DNA from: Breviolum minutum Mf 1.05b.01
Taxonomy: Eukaryota; Sar; Dinophyceae; Suessiales; Symbiodiniaceae
DNA: 64,000 bases
Direction of reading: 5' to 3'
Assembly: GCA_000507305.1 (NCBI GenBank)
Contig: DF239258.1
Coordinates: 1-64,000 of the forward strand
Shown here: positions 10,504 to 21,539 of the stretch, in pieces
Position numbering within the stretch: the first letter of the stretch is position 1
Layout: every line of letters begins with the position of its first letter
Notes under the pieces: generated by a model
What the model saw: only the letters and a program-made list of their open reading frames with translations
Told to the model about the DNA's origin: nothing
The model's database searches: none
Translations under genes and position numbers: made by a program

Positions 10504-10650
10504 AAAACAACAACCAAACTTAGATTTGCTTGGTTTGATGCTTGGAAAAACATCCAAAAATGTATATTCCCCACATGGTGGTGAAACATGGTGATTTAGC
10601 ATGGTAGGAAGTAAAAATGATTTTAAACAAATCTAAGCAAATTGTGCTCT
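10504..10650. repeat. Family L element
   Basis: Carries TTGCTTGGTTTGATGCTTGG, then AACATCCAAAAATG, a GTGGTGAAACATGGTGATTT block and the complementary end AAACAAATCTAAGCAA. Similar elements are at about 28080-28215, 30745-30830, 60470-60525 (partial) and 63590-63705. Non-coding. Confidence 0.65.
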
Positions 10651-10852
10651 TTATTTCTTGAATTTGATCACTTGACATCTCTGTCATAACTCTGAGTCTG
10701 TACAGTACCAAGGCTACATTGGACATTACACGAATCATTTGGGAACATATGAGATGTCCTTAATCCACAAGAGAGGTTTGAGGTATGTCCCGCTTAAACA
10801 TAACTAACAAGGGTCACCATTAGCAAATATTTCAAGCCATGTTTTAGGGTGA

Positions 10853-10940
10853 TGATATATATATATATACTATAATATAATAATACAATAATAATAAAAT
10901 TATATCCTAGAATAATAGATATATATATATATATCATATA
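10853..10940. repeat. AT-rich low-complexity tract
   Basis: Alternating TATATA runs with TAATA motifs. Comparable AT dinucleotide tracts lie near 16180-16245, 17918-17932, 22008-22040, 37258-37300, 40376-40410 and 41815-41905. Confidence 0.85.
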
Positions 10941-11261
10941 ACATAATATAGCAACCCCCGGCTGTCAACGCTAATTTTCACCCCCAACAAAACGATGTCT
11001 AAAAATCACTGCCTTCTTCACTCTTTTTGGAGGACGAGAGACTACAGCACAAACCTCAATGAAGGAAGAACCGTCCATGTTTTTGCTGGTTTGGGGGAAG
11101 GCAAGGTGGTAGGTGGTATGTACTGAATATGTCACCCTCTGGTTTAACTAACATAGCGATTGCTGGAATATCCCAATGTTTTGAAAGGAAATATATTTTC
11201 AAAAGGTCCATTTTACATTGCTATGTTAGATTACCGGAGTGTATACCATTTTTGCCCCGCA

Positions 11262-11347
11262 AACCTACATTTTTAGAGCGTTTTATGGTAAATCAACTGG
11301 TTTTTAGATGGCCAAAACCTTTATTTTTCATGGTTTTGGGGGCTCAT
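11262..11347. repeat. Family F element
   Basis: Part of the family with CATGAGCCCCCAAAAC-type ends: CCCGCAAACCTACATTTTTA, TTTTATGGTAAAT, GGTTTTTAGATGGCCAAAAC and TTTCATGGTTTTGGGGGCTC. Better copies lie at 23611-23719, 23849-23952, 34880-34980 and 57583-57690. Confidence 0.65.
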
Positions 11348-11871
11348 ATTAAGAAAGCTCCTTACCATTTCCCAGCAAATCCAACCACCATTTTTTATAG
11401 GTCGATTTACGAAACTTCATTTTTATTAGTAGGGGTTTGTCATCATCCAAAAAGAACCACCATTTTGAAATGGTGGTTGACTTCCAGGGAGTTTCTAAAC
11501 TGTCATGTTTCAAGCAACTCGCTGGACATTCAAACATCAACATTTACTTTCCTCTAGACTATTGGAAAAAAAACGGCTTGTGTGTTCCTATATCGTCTGA
11601 TCAAAATAATCTCAAACAAAAATCCATCCCACAAAAATTCACACCCATCAAAAATATCCAACCCCGTTTTTCTTCCCCAACCCCCACTTGGAGGATCATC
11701 CCACTTAGCAAGTGGTTAATAACCATGGTATACCATGGTTAGTAAGTCCTCTAAGTAGGGTTGTTCCCCTTCCAAATGGCCTAAATGATCCTAAATGGCT
11801 TATACATGGGGCTTACAAACCGCTTATGAAGTCCTGGGATGATCCCCCACCCCTTCCGGAGAGTTCGCTAC

Positions 11872-12006
11872 CTCGAACTCAGCGCTTTCCTCTTGTGCTG
11901 CGTCATGGAGACGTGAAAGCACTGTCTCGACGCAGCTGGGCGAACCCAAGAAGACCACGCGGCCAGCTGCACAACAGTTGGCTGCCGGTTGGGATGCTGT
12001 GCTACT
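11872..12006 (-). CDS. fmt: Methionyl-tRNA formyltransferase exon, N-terminal VVFLGSP strand
   Basis: Fmt transfers a formyl group from 10-formyl-tetrahydrofolate to Met-tRNA for organellar translation initiation. On the minus strand the acceptor GTCCCTTTCAG opens 45 in-frame codons. GRVVFLGSPSCVETVLSRL is the first beta strand, glycine loop and helix of the formyltransferase domain (family form: VVFLGTPxFAVPxLxxL). HDAAQEESAEFE then leads to the V-A-x-V-T-Q-P-P strand. A GTAGCG donor after GAG gives the end listed; the frame stays open as VANSPEG if a later donor is used. The short SSTASQPAANCCAAG stretch before the domain and the acceptor imply an upstream exon, probably an organelle-targeting leader, not found. 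This exon is GC-richer than its repeat surroundings. Confidence 0.82.
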
Positions 12007-12821
12007 CTGAAAGGGACATCCGGACGGGTCTACCCCTAACGTACGTGTTGGCCCCTAACGGTATGAATCGCTGGTGTTCTCGGAATATAAACCATAAAAA
12101 CTGTACCCACCTCATAGAGGGCTTATATAGGGATTTCCCATAGTGGTATGTTGGGATCGGGGTACATCCAACTATCCCCTGATACTCACGAGATGTGCCA
12201 ATGTGCTATGTTGTTTTCTTGGTTGGAAGTGGTGTTGTTTTGGAACCATAATTGCGAAGGTGGGATGTGGTGTAAATATGATAACCCATGCTTCATTTGA
12301 AAACAAAAGATTAAAAATGTGCTTAAGAAGCGTACAAGTGGAAGTGTGCTACCTACAATCATAGTTGAATCCTCGGTAGTAAGTTGGACTATGTCACCTA
12401 CCAAGTACCGAAAGGGGTTCAGTCAAACATACCTACCTATATTTTACATACCTAGTTAAGCTTTGTGGACATCCCTGCATAAATCTCTGGAACAACAATG
12501 GTGTAATGAAGCGGAATGAATGACTTGTCAAATTGAAGTCAAGTGTTAACCAATCATGGCCGCATTGAATCCATCTGAAATGCGTGGTTGCTGCTGATGT
12601 AGATTGACTATATCTAGCCAAACTTGGGACTGGCAGGTCTTGATTGTGGTAAAGGGGGGTGGGCTTTGTTTGGGGGGAGGAACTCAGTAACTTCAGTGGT
12701 AACTTTTTTCAACCTTTTCATGAAATACTGATTGGTTTGTAGGCACCCCTTTTTAATCGCATATAATAGCCCCCATATAACTGGGTAGTCTAATCCCATA
12801 CACAGCATACAACAACAATAA

Positions 12822-12918
12822 CTAGTTGGCGGTTTCAACCCAATTGAAAAATATTAGTCAAAATGGGAATCTTTCCCAAACAGGCGAGAAAATAAAAATA
12901 TTTGAAACCATCACCTAG
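12822..12918 (+). repeat. Family A palindromic element
   Basis: CTAGTTGGCGGTTTCAACCC to TTTGAAACCATCACCTAG, in the common orientation. It abuts family H-like text (ACTGGGTAGTCTAATCCC) at 12720-12810. Confidence 0.85.
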
Positions 12919-13069
12919 CTAAGCAGAGTCTTTTGGTCACTGTTCACCTGTTCCCCCACCCCAAACCGTTTCAACGTTTTGATGGGATCATAACCGGTAC
13001 CTGACATCTGAGTACAGCTCCTGACGGCGACAGCTAAGCCCGACCGTCTGCCGAGATGTGGTGGTTGAA

Positions 13070-13640
13070 GTATATTAGGGTGGAACTCCAAAAATAGGGG
13101 TACCCCAAAATGGATGGTTTATAATTTATGGAAAACCCTATTAATTCCATATATTGGCCCAACTATTGGCCCAATACACTCCATGTCATGGAACCTGCCC
13201 AGGTGATGGATTGTATCACATCAAGGTGAAACAGCCGCCAAGGTCATGGTTATATCACCTGGGCTCAGTGGCTATTAAATCATAAGCCATTCCAAAATAC
13301 CCTATATACCTGGATCTTCCTTCCAAGTGTGTGTAAAATTGTGTGCCAAAAATCACCAACAAAAAACCTGCCAAAACGCAGATTGTTTTACATATCTGGA
13401 AGATTCAGGTATACAGGTATACCTATTTTTGGTTGATTCTTAGGGTAAAGGTAGGTTTAACAAAAATATATCTATATACCGGGCCCTGCCTAAACACTGG
13501 TTCACAGTGGAATCCGTGACGTTTAAAAACGGATATCGGAAACGGGTTCCGTTCACGTAAATTTTGAATAGGCTAGTTAACCCACTGTGAACAAGGGTTT
13601 TTGACAACCCCAAAAGTATGTACATCTAGCCATGGCTGGC
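13070..13640. other. Repeat-rich stretch, no gene
   Basis: Contains a partial family E element (GGGGTACCCCAAAATGGATG at about 13100), a symmetric block around 13140-13300 (CCATATATTGGCCCAACTAT; CATGGTTATATCACCTGGGC) and a family B-like palindrome near 13390-13480. I see no exon. Confidence 0.5.
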
Positions 13641-13807
13641 TCCACTTTAAAAGTCGATTCTTGTAAAAGTAATACCACCAGAAAACTAACATGACAATTG
13701 AAAGACAAGCATTTGCAAATGCATGGCGGTCCATTACATCAAAACTCTCCACGCATTCTCCTACATACAGTACTAGGCAACTTCTGAAATGTGTCGTAAA
13801 CCTAAGT

Positions 13808-13912
13808 TACACCCTAGAAAATTACCATGGAACAAAATCATGGAGGTTTGGAAGATGACTTTCCTTTGCAAATTGATAATTTTTAGGTTCCATGTTAATT
13901 CTCCGGGGTGTA
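13808..13912. repeat. Family C palindromic element
   Basis: TACACCCTAGAAAATTACCATGG at the left, CATGTTAATTCTCCGGGGTG at the right, and GGAGGTTTGGAAGATGACTT in the centre. Same orientation as the copy at 1.45 kb. Confidence 0.8.
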
Positions 13913-14689
13913 CGCTCATTTTCTGAGCATTCCTTGGTTCAAATTCACCATTCGTTTAAAAAAAACACAGGAAGCTTGGCTAAAGGTCGCCACGAAAACC
14001 AATCAATGTTAGGGTTTTTTGACCATAATCAATATCATCTGGGTTTAACAACAAAAAATCCAGGTCGGACAAAACAAAAAAGACACTTCATTGGGCAGCC
14101 CAACGGCTTGGTGACTAATTCTTTGATCATATTCACGACGGAGGTCGAGTCTGGTGACTTGAAAGGATGGAAAGGATGGGAAAAGACCGATACCAAAGAC
14201 CAAAGACAGCACAAGATCGATCCATGCGGTTAGAAACATCCACAAGCAACAAAATTCAACCGCAAACAATTCCCAAGCGCTTCAGCTGAGGTTCAGTGAG
14301 AAGATTAGCTTTTGTTTTTGTGTTCATGGAACTGCAACCCTTGAAAAAGGGTGCAGCAATCACACAGTCAATAGTAAGTCATCATGTCAGCTGCTTCCGC
14401 GACTTTCAAAATGGCGGACCGGAACCCACCACTTGCGATACAAACAAAACAGCAGGTGCTCAAACACATGGCCATTCACGACTTGCCCAACACACGCAAG
14501 GAATCAAGCAAAACAGGGTGTGTGTGCAACAACAAGGGAAAGGTTCAATGATCTAAACTGAAATTTCCGGCGAACACCGGCTTTGATGGACTCAACCTCT
14601 GTGGTGAAAGCAGCCCGCATCAAAAATGACAATGATCTTCAGGACCCCCCAACGAATTAGCACACCTTGCCATGTGTAGCTGCGTAGCA

Positions 14690-14938
14690 GAATCATTTTC
14701 CGTGAGCAGTGCTCAAAACTTGGAGAAGTCGTGACATTGCGGTATACATGTTCGTTATGGTTCGTTCATAGAGATCCGAAAATTTTAGTCGCTTGAGACC
14801 CAATACGTACAATAGTATAACCTCATGATGCTCACCCGCCAAACATAGCCCATACTGGTTGGGACAATGCAAGGACAACGTCAGCAAAAGACCAGCCGTC
14901 AGAATGTCAGAACTTCCAAAGAACGTATGAACGAACAA
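14690..14938 (-). CDS. Candidate exon, unknown protein
   Basis: A minus-strand frame of 81 codons ends in TGA at 14693. It reads naturally: DILTAGLLLTLSLHCPNQYG, LAGEHHEVILLYVLGLKRLK and FSDLYERTITNMYTAMSRLL. It may be the 3' exon of a minus-strand gene lying upstream of Fmt. No family is recognised, and no single acceptor is obvious. A second minus-strand patch at about 14060-14155 (STSVVNMIKELVTKPLGCPM after TTTCAAG) could belong to the same gene. Confidence 0.3.
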
Positions 14939-15862
14939 GTCAGGTGGAAAGAGCAGAAACGTGGTTTGTTGTGGAACTCTGACTTGAAGTGATTTTATGG
15001 GTATCGGCTAAACATTGAGAGGTATCAAAGTCATAACTTAACTGATTTGATCGAGTTTACACAAGCTTAGAATACATGCAATCAATTTGAGCTATAAAAT
15101 GTATACCAACTGAAGAATTGAACACATCGAAACAAAGCCTGCTCTGAAACCAACACAGCCTTAGGAAACACAAATTGTTTGTGAGTGGCCTCCTTTCATT
15201 GAACGAGTTTTCCACATAAAATGTTGGACACTACGGTTTTTGACGGTCACAGTAGAAGGTTAAGACTCTAGGAAACTTCATAATGAACCACTACTCTTTC
15301 TCCCATAATTAGGGAAGTGAAAAATGACGTAGTATTTTTTGAAGGGTAAGTATTGGAGATACCACACCCCATTTCTTCACTGAACCAGGACTATGGGACG
15401 AAGGGTTAAAAACGTCTGACCTTCCCCACCACCCAAAGGTCACAAGATATTTGTCCAAACTTCACGTATTTAGATCATTTTCCTATTGAAGATGCTCAAA
15501 TGCCATATCATCAGTGTATTCCGCCATGCTGCTAGATAGAAATGCTGTGTGAATGTTTGTTATCACATATCATCTCTTTGTGACTACACATTAAAATCCC
15601 TTCCATAAATCTGAATTTCTACAGTACCAAACGTCTTTTTCATGTATCTTCCGTTCAAAACATCCTCTTATTGAAACTGTGGTGCAACCCCATTTCTAGG
15701 TCTCTTCCCACATTTTTTCACAAAAAAAACACCTTGCCTTCGTCGCCCAAGTTGCATCTGTGCATCTTGGTTGCCTTGGGGTGGTTGTGTCTCAAGGCAG
15801 CTGCCATTCGTTAAAGGTGATCCTTCAATAAGGAACAAATTGGGCACCCTCTAAATAGTCAA

Positions 15863-15964
15863 CTAGTTGGTGGTTTCAACCCAATTGAAAAATATTAGTC
15901 AAATTGGATCATTTCCCCAAGGTTCGGGGTGAACATAAAAAATATTTGAGTTGCCACCTCCTAG
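15863..15964 (+). repeat. Family A palindromic element
   Basis: CTAGTTGGTGGTTTCAACCC at the left and TTTGAGTTGCCACCTCCTAG at the right, in the common orientation. Confidence 0.85.
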
Positions 15965-16654
15965 TCAAAGATGCTCAAAAGATCTAAGCTCCAAAAGGGT
16001 TTGGAAAGCGCTCTACTCGTTGCGAACTCTCTGATTTTGCTAAGAAAAATGAGCTCTCAGCTGTGGAGTTCAGCTCATTGAAACAGCTTAGACTGTTGGC
16101 CAGGTCGTATACTTGTGAACCTTGGGTGTTTTGTATTTTTGCTCGTCTCTTGTGAAGGATTCATGTACCAGTAGATAAATATATATATATATATGTATAT
16201 ATATATATGAAAATAAATTTGTATATATAACTATGTATATATACACGGAGAACCCCATATGAACCATAAATTAAATGATTCGATCCATGGTGCCGGTGAG
16301 TCATAACCCACCAAAAAAAAGAGGTCAGTCAACTTCCCAATGAAACCCCGAACAAAATAGCCGGCCGTTTTTGTTGAAGGTCTGGATTCTGGAGTGGTGG
16401 TGGGCTTCATAGTGTCTTCATGTCACTTAATAAGGCCATAATAATCCTTTAACCTCACTTAAGAAGGCCTCAATAGTCTGGTAATGTGCCATATTAGGGG
16501 ATGATGCTAGTTACACATCCTATTTCCTTGGGGTACCAGCCAGGGTCAACGGTCCCTGAGTGCCTGGGGTCTCCCAATGATACCAAGTTACCTGTGAAGC
16601 TTCTGGCCTCGGAGTTTGAAAAACATCCAAACTTAAGGATTCTTCCATACAGTT

Positions 16655-16775
16655 GGGATCCTGGCTCACCGAACCTGAGAATGGTAGTAATGAAACCTAA
16701 AGGACCCATGCGTTTCGTTTCGGCGATTATAGACCCCTTGCTCATCATCTGACGTTCGGTGATTGGATCCCTAGG
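16655..16775. repeat. Family K element
   Basis: GGATCCTGGCTCACCGAACC ... TGAGAATGG ... GCGTTTCGTTTCGG ... GTGATTGGATCCCTAGGGAT. Related copies sit at about 25300-25410, 28919-29000 (opposite orientation) and 53350-53495. It overlaps an open frame at 16494-16853, which is therefore not trusted as a gene. Confidence 0.65.
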
Positions 16776-17079
16776 GATAGATGCGATTTGCCATATAATC
16801 TCTTGAGAAATTTCCCTAAACAATTCGAGAAACCCTGCACCACCAAGGGACAAAAGCTACCTGTCAATTTTTAGGGGCCCGATTTTCTCATGTAACAAGG
16901 TGATTGTGGTGGACCCCATAGATAATCACTGTTTTTTGTTACCACCAATTGGGAGAATAGGTTTTGGATGGTTTTGGAACTTTTTTCCAAGCATCGTTTC
17001 CAAACTCCTGGTTGGTCAATTACACCCCCAAAGTTTAACAACTCGCCCCTGAAAAATGGTGGTTGGGAGACTACCATGT

Positions 17080-18120
17080 AAGTTTCTGCATTTATGACTT
17101 ATGAATAGTTTCATGTGCTAACTGTTAGTTTCAGGTGCCATTAAAACCTACTTCTATTTTTGGTTTTCTCCTTTCCTAGAAAAAAGTCACCACCAGGATT
17201 ATGTGTTGAGGCCCGAGGATTTCTATCAAGCTTCGTTTGCCACTATTCCTGGGAAGGGAGACAACCCAATTTATCATCAAACATAATCCGAACTATCCAT
17301 ACTTTATTCAATAGGCTCTAGTCATAGGTATTGCTATATGATTATATGGCTATGGAACAAAAGGCTTTGCATGATATGATATGGCTACAAGTTAAATAGG
17401 TAAGCCACGAAAAAATCATCTTACTTTCCATTCATTCATAGGTTGGGATTCAAAACTAATGTGCCTGTAACAATCCCCAATACGACAAGCTTATAACTTA
17501 GATCTACCAATCACCGGCCCCACGATGCTTTGTCATCACAAATGAAGGTTCCTTCATAAGGATTCTGCAACAAAAAACATGAAGTCCTCCTGGTGACTGT
17601 TACTAGGTGGGTGGGGTAGATCAAAGTTATAACTTCTATTTGTGGGTATACATTCTTATTATTGCTTAGTGGTGATTCTCCTATTAGGGATTCAAAAATA
17701 ATGGTTTATGAAATGATCCCTACTTGCTAACTTAGATAGTAGAATCTTAATGGGTTATTTTCATTGCTCAACTGATGTTCTGTTCGATGTTAGGATCGCT
17801 TAGGTAGTATTAAAGTCTCCAAGAAAAGTGTTTCAACATGTGTCTCGAGAAGAAACTGATGGTACATGTTTTTTACATGCGAATCCAAACTCTATTGAAG
17901 CAACACACCCAGCATATATATATATATATATTGAAGCAATATAACATATATGTTTACCAGTAGTTATGAAACAACACTTTGCCAACTGCTAGACCTTCAA
18001 AACAAAAAATCGTTTCTATCCAATTGATGAGTTGTTTGCTTCTTTCCAACCACACTTTGGAGTTTATGTAGCCTTTTCATTCCAGAGAATGAAATAGACT
18101 CCTATCTTTGTGCGTTTGAA
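17080..18120. other. Stretch without a recognised gene
   Basis: AT-leaning unique sequence with no frame above 60 codons and no clear family element. The only low-complexity feature is a short (AT)n near 17918. Probably intergenic or deep intron. Confidence 0.45.
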
Positions 18121-18131
18121 GGGAAAGCTTA

Positions 18132-18256
18132 CTTGGATGTCCCAGGAAGTTAGTAAATGGTTGGTAAATGGGTTGTAAACCCAATATATCCCATTTGTAA
18201 GTAGGTTATAACCCATTGACTAATTAAACATTTACTAACTTCTTGGGACATCCAAG
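18132..18256. repeat. Family M long palindrome
   Basis: CTTGGATGTCCCAGGAAGTT at the left and AACTTCTTGGGACATCCAAG at the right are complementary apart from one position. The inner arms AGTAAATGGTTGG and CATTTACTAACTT continue the pairing. Relatives are at 5772-5897 and, decayed, at 11689-11760. Confidence 0.85.
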
Positions 18257-18779
18257 TAGCCTTAACCCTAACCCAAATAGGTTTTGGTCGTCAAACGGAG
18301 GTCTTTAAACGCAACAAACCATGGAACCCCTGCCTGAAAAGCCAATGTAAGACAAAGAATTTGGGCGCACAACAACACCTGAGCCGAGGATGTCTCAACA
18401 ACAGTTGAAAGTAATACATCTTCGTCAAGTGTGTCACTTTACTTTCGAAGGGTGAGTCCATCATTTGACACGAAACATCAAGGTTTCAAATCATCTCTGA
18501 AGAGAAAAAGGCTGAGGTTCTTTACTGACCCTAACCAAAGGATGATAAACATACTGTTGATGGTTCAGAAATCCCAAAGGATGTATAAAACCCGTCGTAA
18601 ATAAAGGGATAAACTGCCAACCTCAACTGGTTTTCTCGCCGGATTTCAGCAGTTCAAACATGTCAAATCCTGTGCAATACGAGTTGCACATCCTGTGGGA
18701 AAAATTCGCGAACAGGTCACGTGAAAACCACCCAACGTTGAGCGAGCGTGTTTCCAACGTGAAAACCACCAAACATACC

Positions 18780-19130
18780 CAGATGCTGAATGTATGGTAT
18801 ATTATATCTACATGTGTTTCATGTTTAATGATAAATATACCATACATTGAGCATGTGGGATAACATTCCGGGTGAACCTTGCAGAAGAATCATTAGAAGT
18901 GCAACATACCCTCCCTCAAACTAACAGTTCGCCTCTGAAAATAGGCCATCCCAAAAGGAAGTTAATCTTCCAAACCATGGAAGTTCCGGGGCTATCTTAG
19001 TTTTAGGGAGTGTAAGCTTATTCTAGTTGGTGGTTGAACCAACCCAATTGAAAAATATATAGGCTCGTCAAATTGGTTCACTTCCCCAGGTAGGGTTGAG
19101 AATAACAAATGTTTGAAACCACCACCTAGT
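18780..19130. repeat. Repeat cluster: family B, D and A elements
   Basis: Three elements in 350 bases: a family B palindrome at 18780-18862 (GAATGTATGGTATATTATAT ... AAATATACCATACATTGAGC), a family D palindrome at 18909-19011 (CCCTCCCTCAAACTAACAGT ... ATCTTAGTTTTAGGGAGTGT) and a family A copy at 19023-19129 in the common orientation. Confidence 0.8.
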
Positions 19131-19588
19131 ATTCCATTAAAAACTGTTGGAAAGAACACTTCGTCCACTTGAGACCTCATTGACCCATCCCCCACTTCCT
19201 TGATTATGGTTCTAAAAGGGAGGCTAGAATCCATTTATCCCCATGAAGAAGATCTTGGGTACTTCTCAAGTGCATTGACTTCCCATGGGACCCTTGTTGT
19301 ATGGGCACATTGGCAGCGGCAGCAACATTTTTTTTTGTGCGCCGGAACTTTCATTGCGCCAGCAACTTCCATCTTCGTGTCACCGTCTTATACGTGAGAC
19401 TCACCAAGCCATTGTTTAGGACCCCAAAAACAAAAGTTCAAAACGTGATGTTTGACTGCATCAATTTGTTTATTCCAAAAAAAAAACATGTTCAAGTTCT
19501 TCATCACTGGGCTCAATGAGTGGATAATTGTTTGAATCTATGTGCGTTTTTCTCAAATTTCAATGTTGACTAGCAGCATTTGATTTCT

Positions 19589-19830
19589 TCATCTCTCATC
19601 TTGAAAGTATTCACGCTTCCCATCAAAGTCAGGCCTCATTGTCTTATCACCAGGTTGCCATCCGGCGGGACAAACCTCATCGGGATTTTCTTGTGTATAT
19701 TGGAGGGCATCCAAGACTCTCAAGACTTCATCCACATTGCGGCCAAAGGCCATGTTGTTGACCGTGGCATGTTGCACCATACCATCCTTGTCGATAATGA
19801 ACAAAGCACGATACGCCACACCATCAGGAC
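19589..19830 (-). CDS. 2-Cys peroxiredoxin, exon 2 (C-terminal part)
   Basis: This exon carries the C-terminal part of a plastid-type 2-Cys peroxiredoxin. After the acceptor TTTATGAG it completes a split Ser codon and reads [16 protein letters not shown], then [20 protein letters not shown], then [20 protein letters not shown]. It ends REYFQDER and a TGA. The resolving cysteine is in EVCPAGW (about residue 237 of the joined protein). The C-terminal YF motif typical of peroxiredoxins sensitive to over-oxidation is present. Joined to exon 1 it gives 263 residues. An in-frame TGA just upstream of the acceptor shows that the intron is needed. The plus-strand frames across this region are shadows. 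Confidence 0.95.
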
Positions 19831-19901
19831 CTCATAAATGCCGAAAAGGTCCAATTTTTTTGCCAAAGAAAATGAAAAAGGTGGGGTTTTGGGTTTCCCT
19901 T

Positions 19902-19990
19902 ACCCATAGGATCCATGTATGGTATAGTTACCTACATTTACCATAAAAATCAACCAAAATGTAAATATACCATACATGGATCCTATGGGT
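19902..19990. repeat. Family B palindromic element inside the peroxiredoxin intron
   Basis: Bounded by ACCCATAGGATCCATGTATG and CATACATGGATCCTATGGGT, exact complements over 20 bases. This is the best-preserved copy of the family in the window and so probably one of the youngest. Confidence 0.9.
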
Positions 19991-20499
19991 TAAATAAAGC
20001 CTTATAGATTAAATCCTCATTTCTGACCGTTTTTTTTTCCTTAGGGGTGGCTTTGGTTGATTAGTACACCACTGGACCACCAATTCACTACGGAAGGAAG
20101 GGGACTAACTATACCAGTATCATATACACATATATAACATATCATATAGTCATTATTTCAAAAAAAAAAACACACACAAAAACAACACCGAAAAAGATCA
20201 AAGTCTCAAATAAGATTTGAGGGAATCTAATAAATCAGTGAACAGCCTCTTTCCCGTTAAGCAATGGAATTTAGATTCTATAATTCCAATCGCACCAACT
20301 CATTTCGCTGTCAGGTTTCTCGGACCTTTGTTGTTCATGATCTACAACCTCCAACAAAAAAACTGGACATTCTCTTGTCCAAGTGATGATTAATTTAGGG
20401 TCCATTCGTTCCATTTTCAAGGTGCTGAAACATCATTGCCTGTTTCAATCTTTACCAACCATCCCCCTTGGTGAGCAATGAAAAGGATCTTTTTCAGTT

Positions 20500-20617
20500 T
20501 CCATGAATGGTTGGTTAATAGAGATCCTTATAATGGTTTGTTATAATCCCCAAATAACTGTGTATAATCCCCTATTATATACCCTAAACAACCAGGTCCT
20601 TTTTTATCGCTCAGGTG
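20500..20617. repeat. Family H element
   Basis: GGTTGGTTAATAGAGATCCT, TTTGTTATAATCCCCA, TAACTGTGTATAATCCCC, CCCTAAACAACCAGG and a T-run followed by CGCTCAGGTG. Family H copies also lie near 21918-22082, 29424-29530, 30315-30510, 32392-32490, 35361-35476 and 61670-61790, and reversed at about 33888-34015. Confidence 0.75.
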
Positions 20618-20845
20618 AAACCGATCATGGGCCCCCAACTGGTTACCATAGCTGATCTCTAATGAAGCTCCTCACAGCAATATTACTTCTTAATGCCCTA
20701 CCCCAATCCGCACAAACAATTGAGTTTTAAGACTGTACTCGATGAATCCCCGAAACATTAACAAAAACACCTGGTGATTACAAAAAAATGCTGCATCTGA
20801 TTTGTGTTGCTCGATAACTTCACATCTTCACCTCTTCCAAGGCAC

Positions 20846-21395
20846 TCAAAATGCCATAAGCTTTCGCCAAATCTCTGTGAAAATCTGAGATCAAGGGATA
20901 TTCCAAGCCACCCAAACCACCTTCATCCCGTGACATCTGAATCCATGCTAAATGACTGAACTCACTATCCACTGATACGCCCAAGACCTGTGTATTCCTG
21001 GACTTAAATTCTTGGAAACGATCTGAAAAGGCAATGATTTCCGTTGGACATACAAAAGTAAAATCCAATGGATAGAAAAAGAGCACCACATAGTCACCAT
21101 TGGCGTATTCTCTGAAGCTCATGGATTCAATCTCTTCATCAACAATGGCTTTAAATTTGGTTTCATCATTGTAGTAGGGCGCATCACTACCCACTAAGGT
21201 GGCTTGTCTCACCGTCTGAAACCGCACTTCCTTGTGCCCCGTCGCTTCCGGAACGAAGGGGCCTTTACTTCTGCTCCAGCTTCCAGCCAATGTTTTTTTC
21301 GGTGAGGACCATGCCACAAAGCTCCGTTCGAGACAAAGTCCCAAAACAAGGCCAAGCAACAATGGAGGGAAGCCCCGCGTGGTTCCCCGCAGCAT
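20846..21395 (-). CDS. 2-Cys peroxiredoxin, exon 1 (leader and catalytic part)
   Basis: Thiol peroxidase reducing H2O2 and organic hydroperoxides, predicted to be plastid-located. Residues 1-25 form a basic start and a leucine-rich hydrophobic core (PLLLGLVLGLCL), then RSFVAWSSPKK and a basic, Ser/Lys-rich stretch: a signal peptide plus transit peptide as in complex plastids. The mature domain begins near ATLVGSDAP. The peroxidatic cysteine lies in DFTFVCPTE (about residue 116). VLGVSVDSEFSHLAW and the GGLG motif (DEGGLGGLEYPLISD) follow. The exon ends inside the Ser codon of GIL-S at a GTGCC donor; reading on would give only SALEEVKM and a stop. The ATG at 21395 is the first in this frame and gives a normal leader length; an upstream leader exon cannot be excluded. 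Confidence 0.95.
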
Positions 21396-21539
21396 GGCCC
21401 GTGATTTTCAAGGTTGGGCCGGGCCGTTTTTGAAAATTTGGGCCCGGCCGAAGCAAACCGAAGAATCGAGAACGCAGCCACTGGAACCGGCCCAGCTTTT
21501 TGAGCCTTCAAACAAGGGGCCTTGAAGTCAAAACAAGCA

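Larger units (their letters stand above)
19831..20845 (-). other. Intron of the peroxiredoxin gene (GT-AG, 1015 nt)
   Basis: Minus-strand donor GTGCCTTGG follows ...GGCATTTTGA; the acceptor is ATTTATGAG before GTCCTGATGG. The join restores AYGILSPDGVAYR, matching the peroxiredoxin family without gap. The intron contains a near-perfect family B palindrome at 19902-19990, an A-run with CA repeats near 20157-20190 and a family H element at about 20500-20617. It is the best proof in this window that the palindromic elements reside in spliced introns. Confidence 0.93.

Noticed and set aside
16494-16853. 119-codon minus-strand ORF
   Set aside because: Half of it is a family K repeat, and the opposite strand is equally open; not trusted as a gene.
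21209-21525. Overlapping ORFs on both strands at the start of the peroxiredoxin gene
   Set aside because: Shadows of the GC-rich leader and 5' region of the peroxiredoxin exon.
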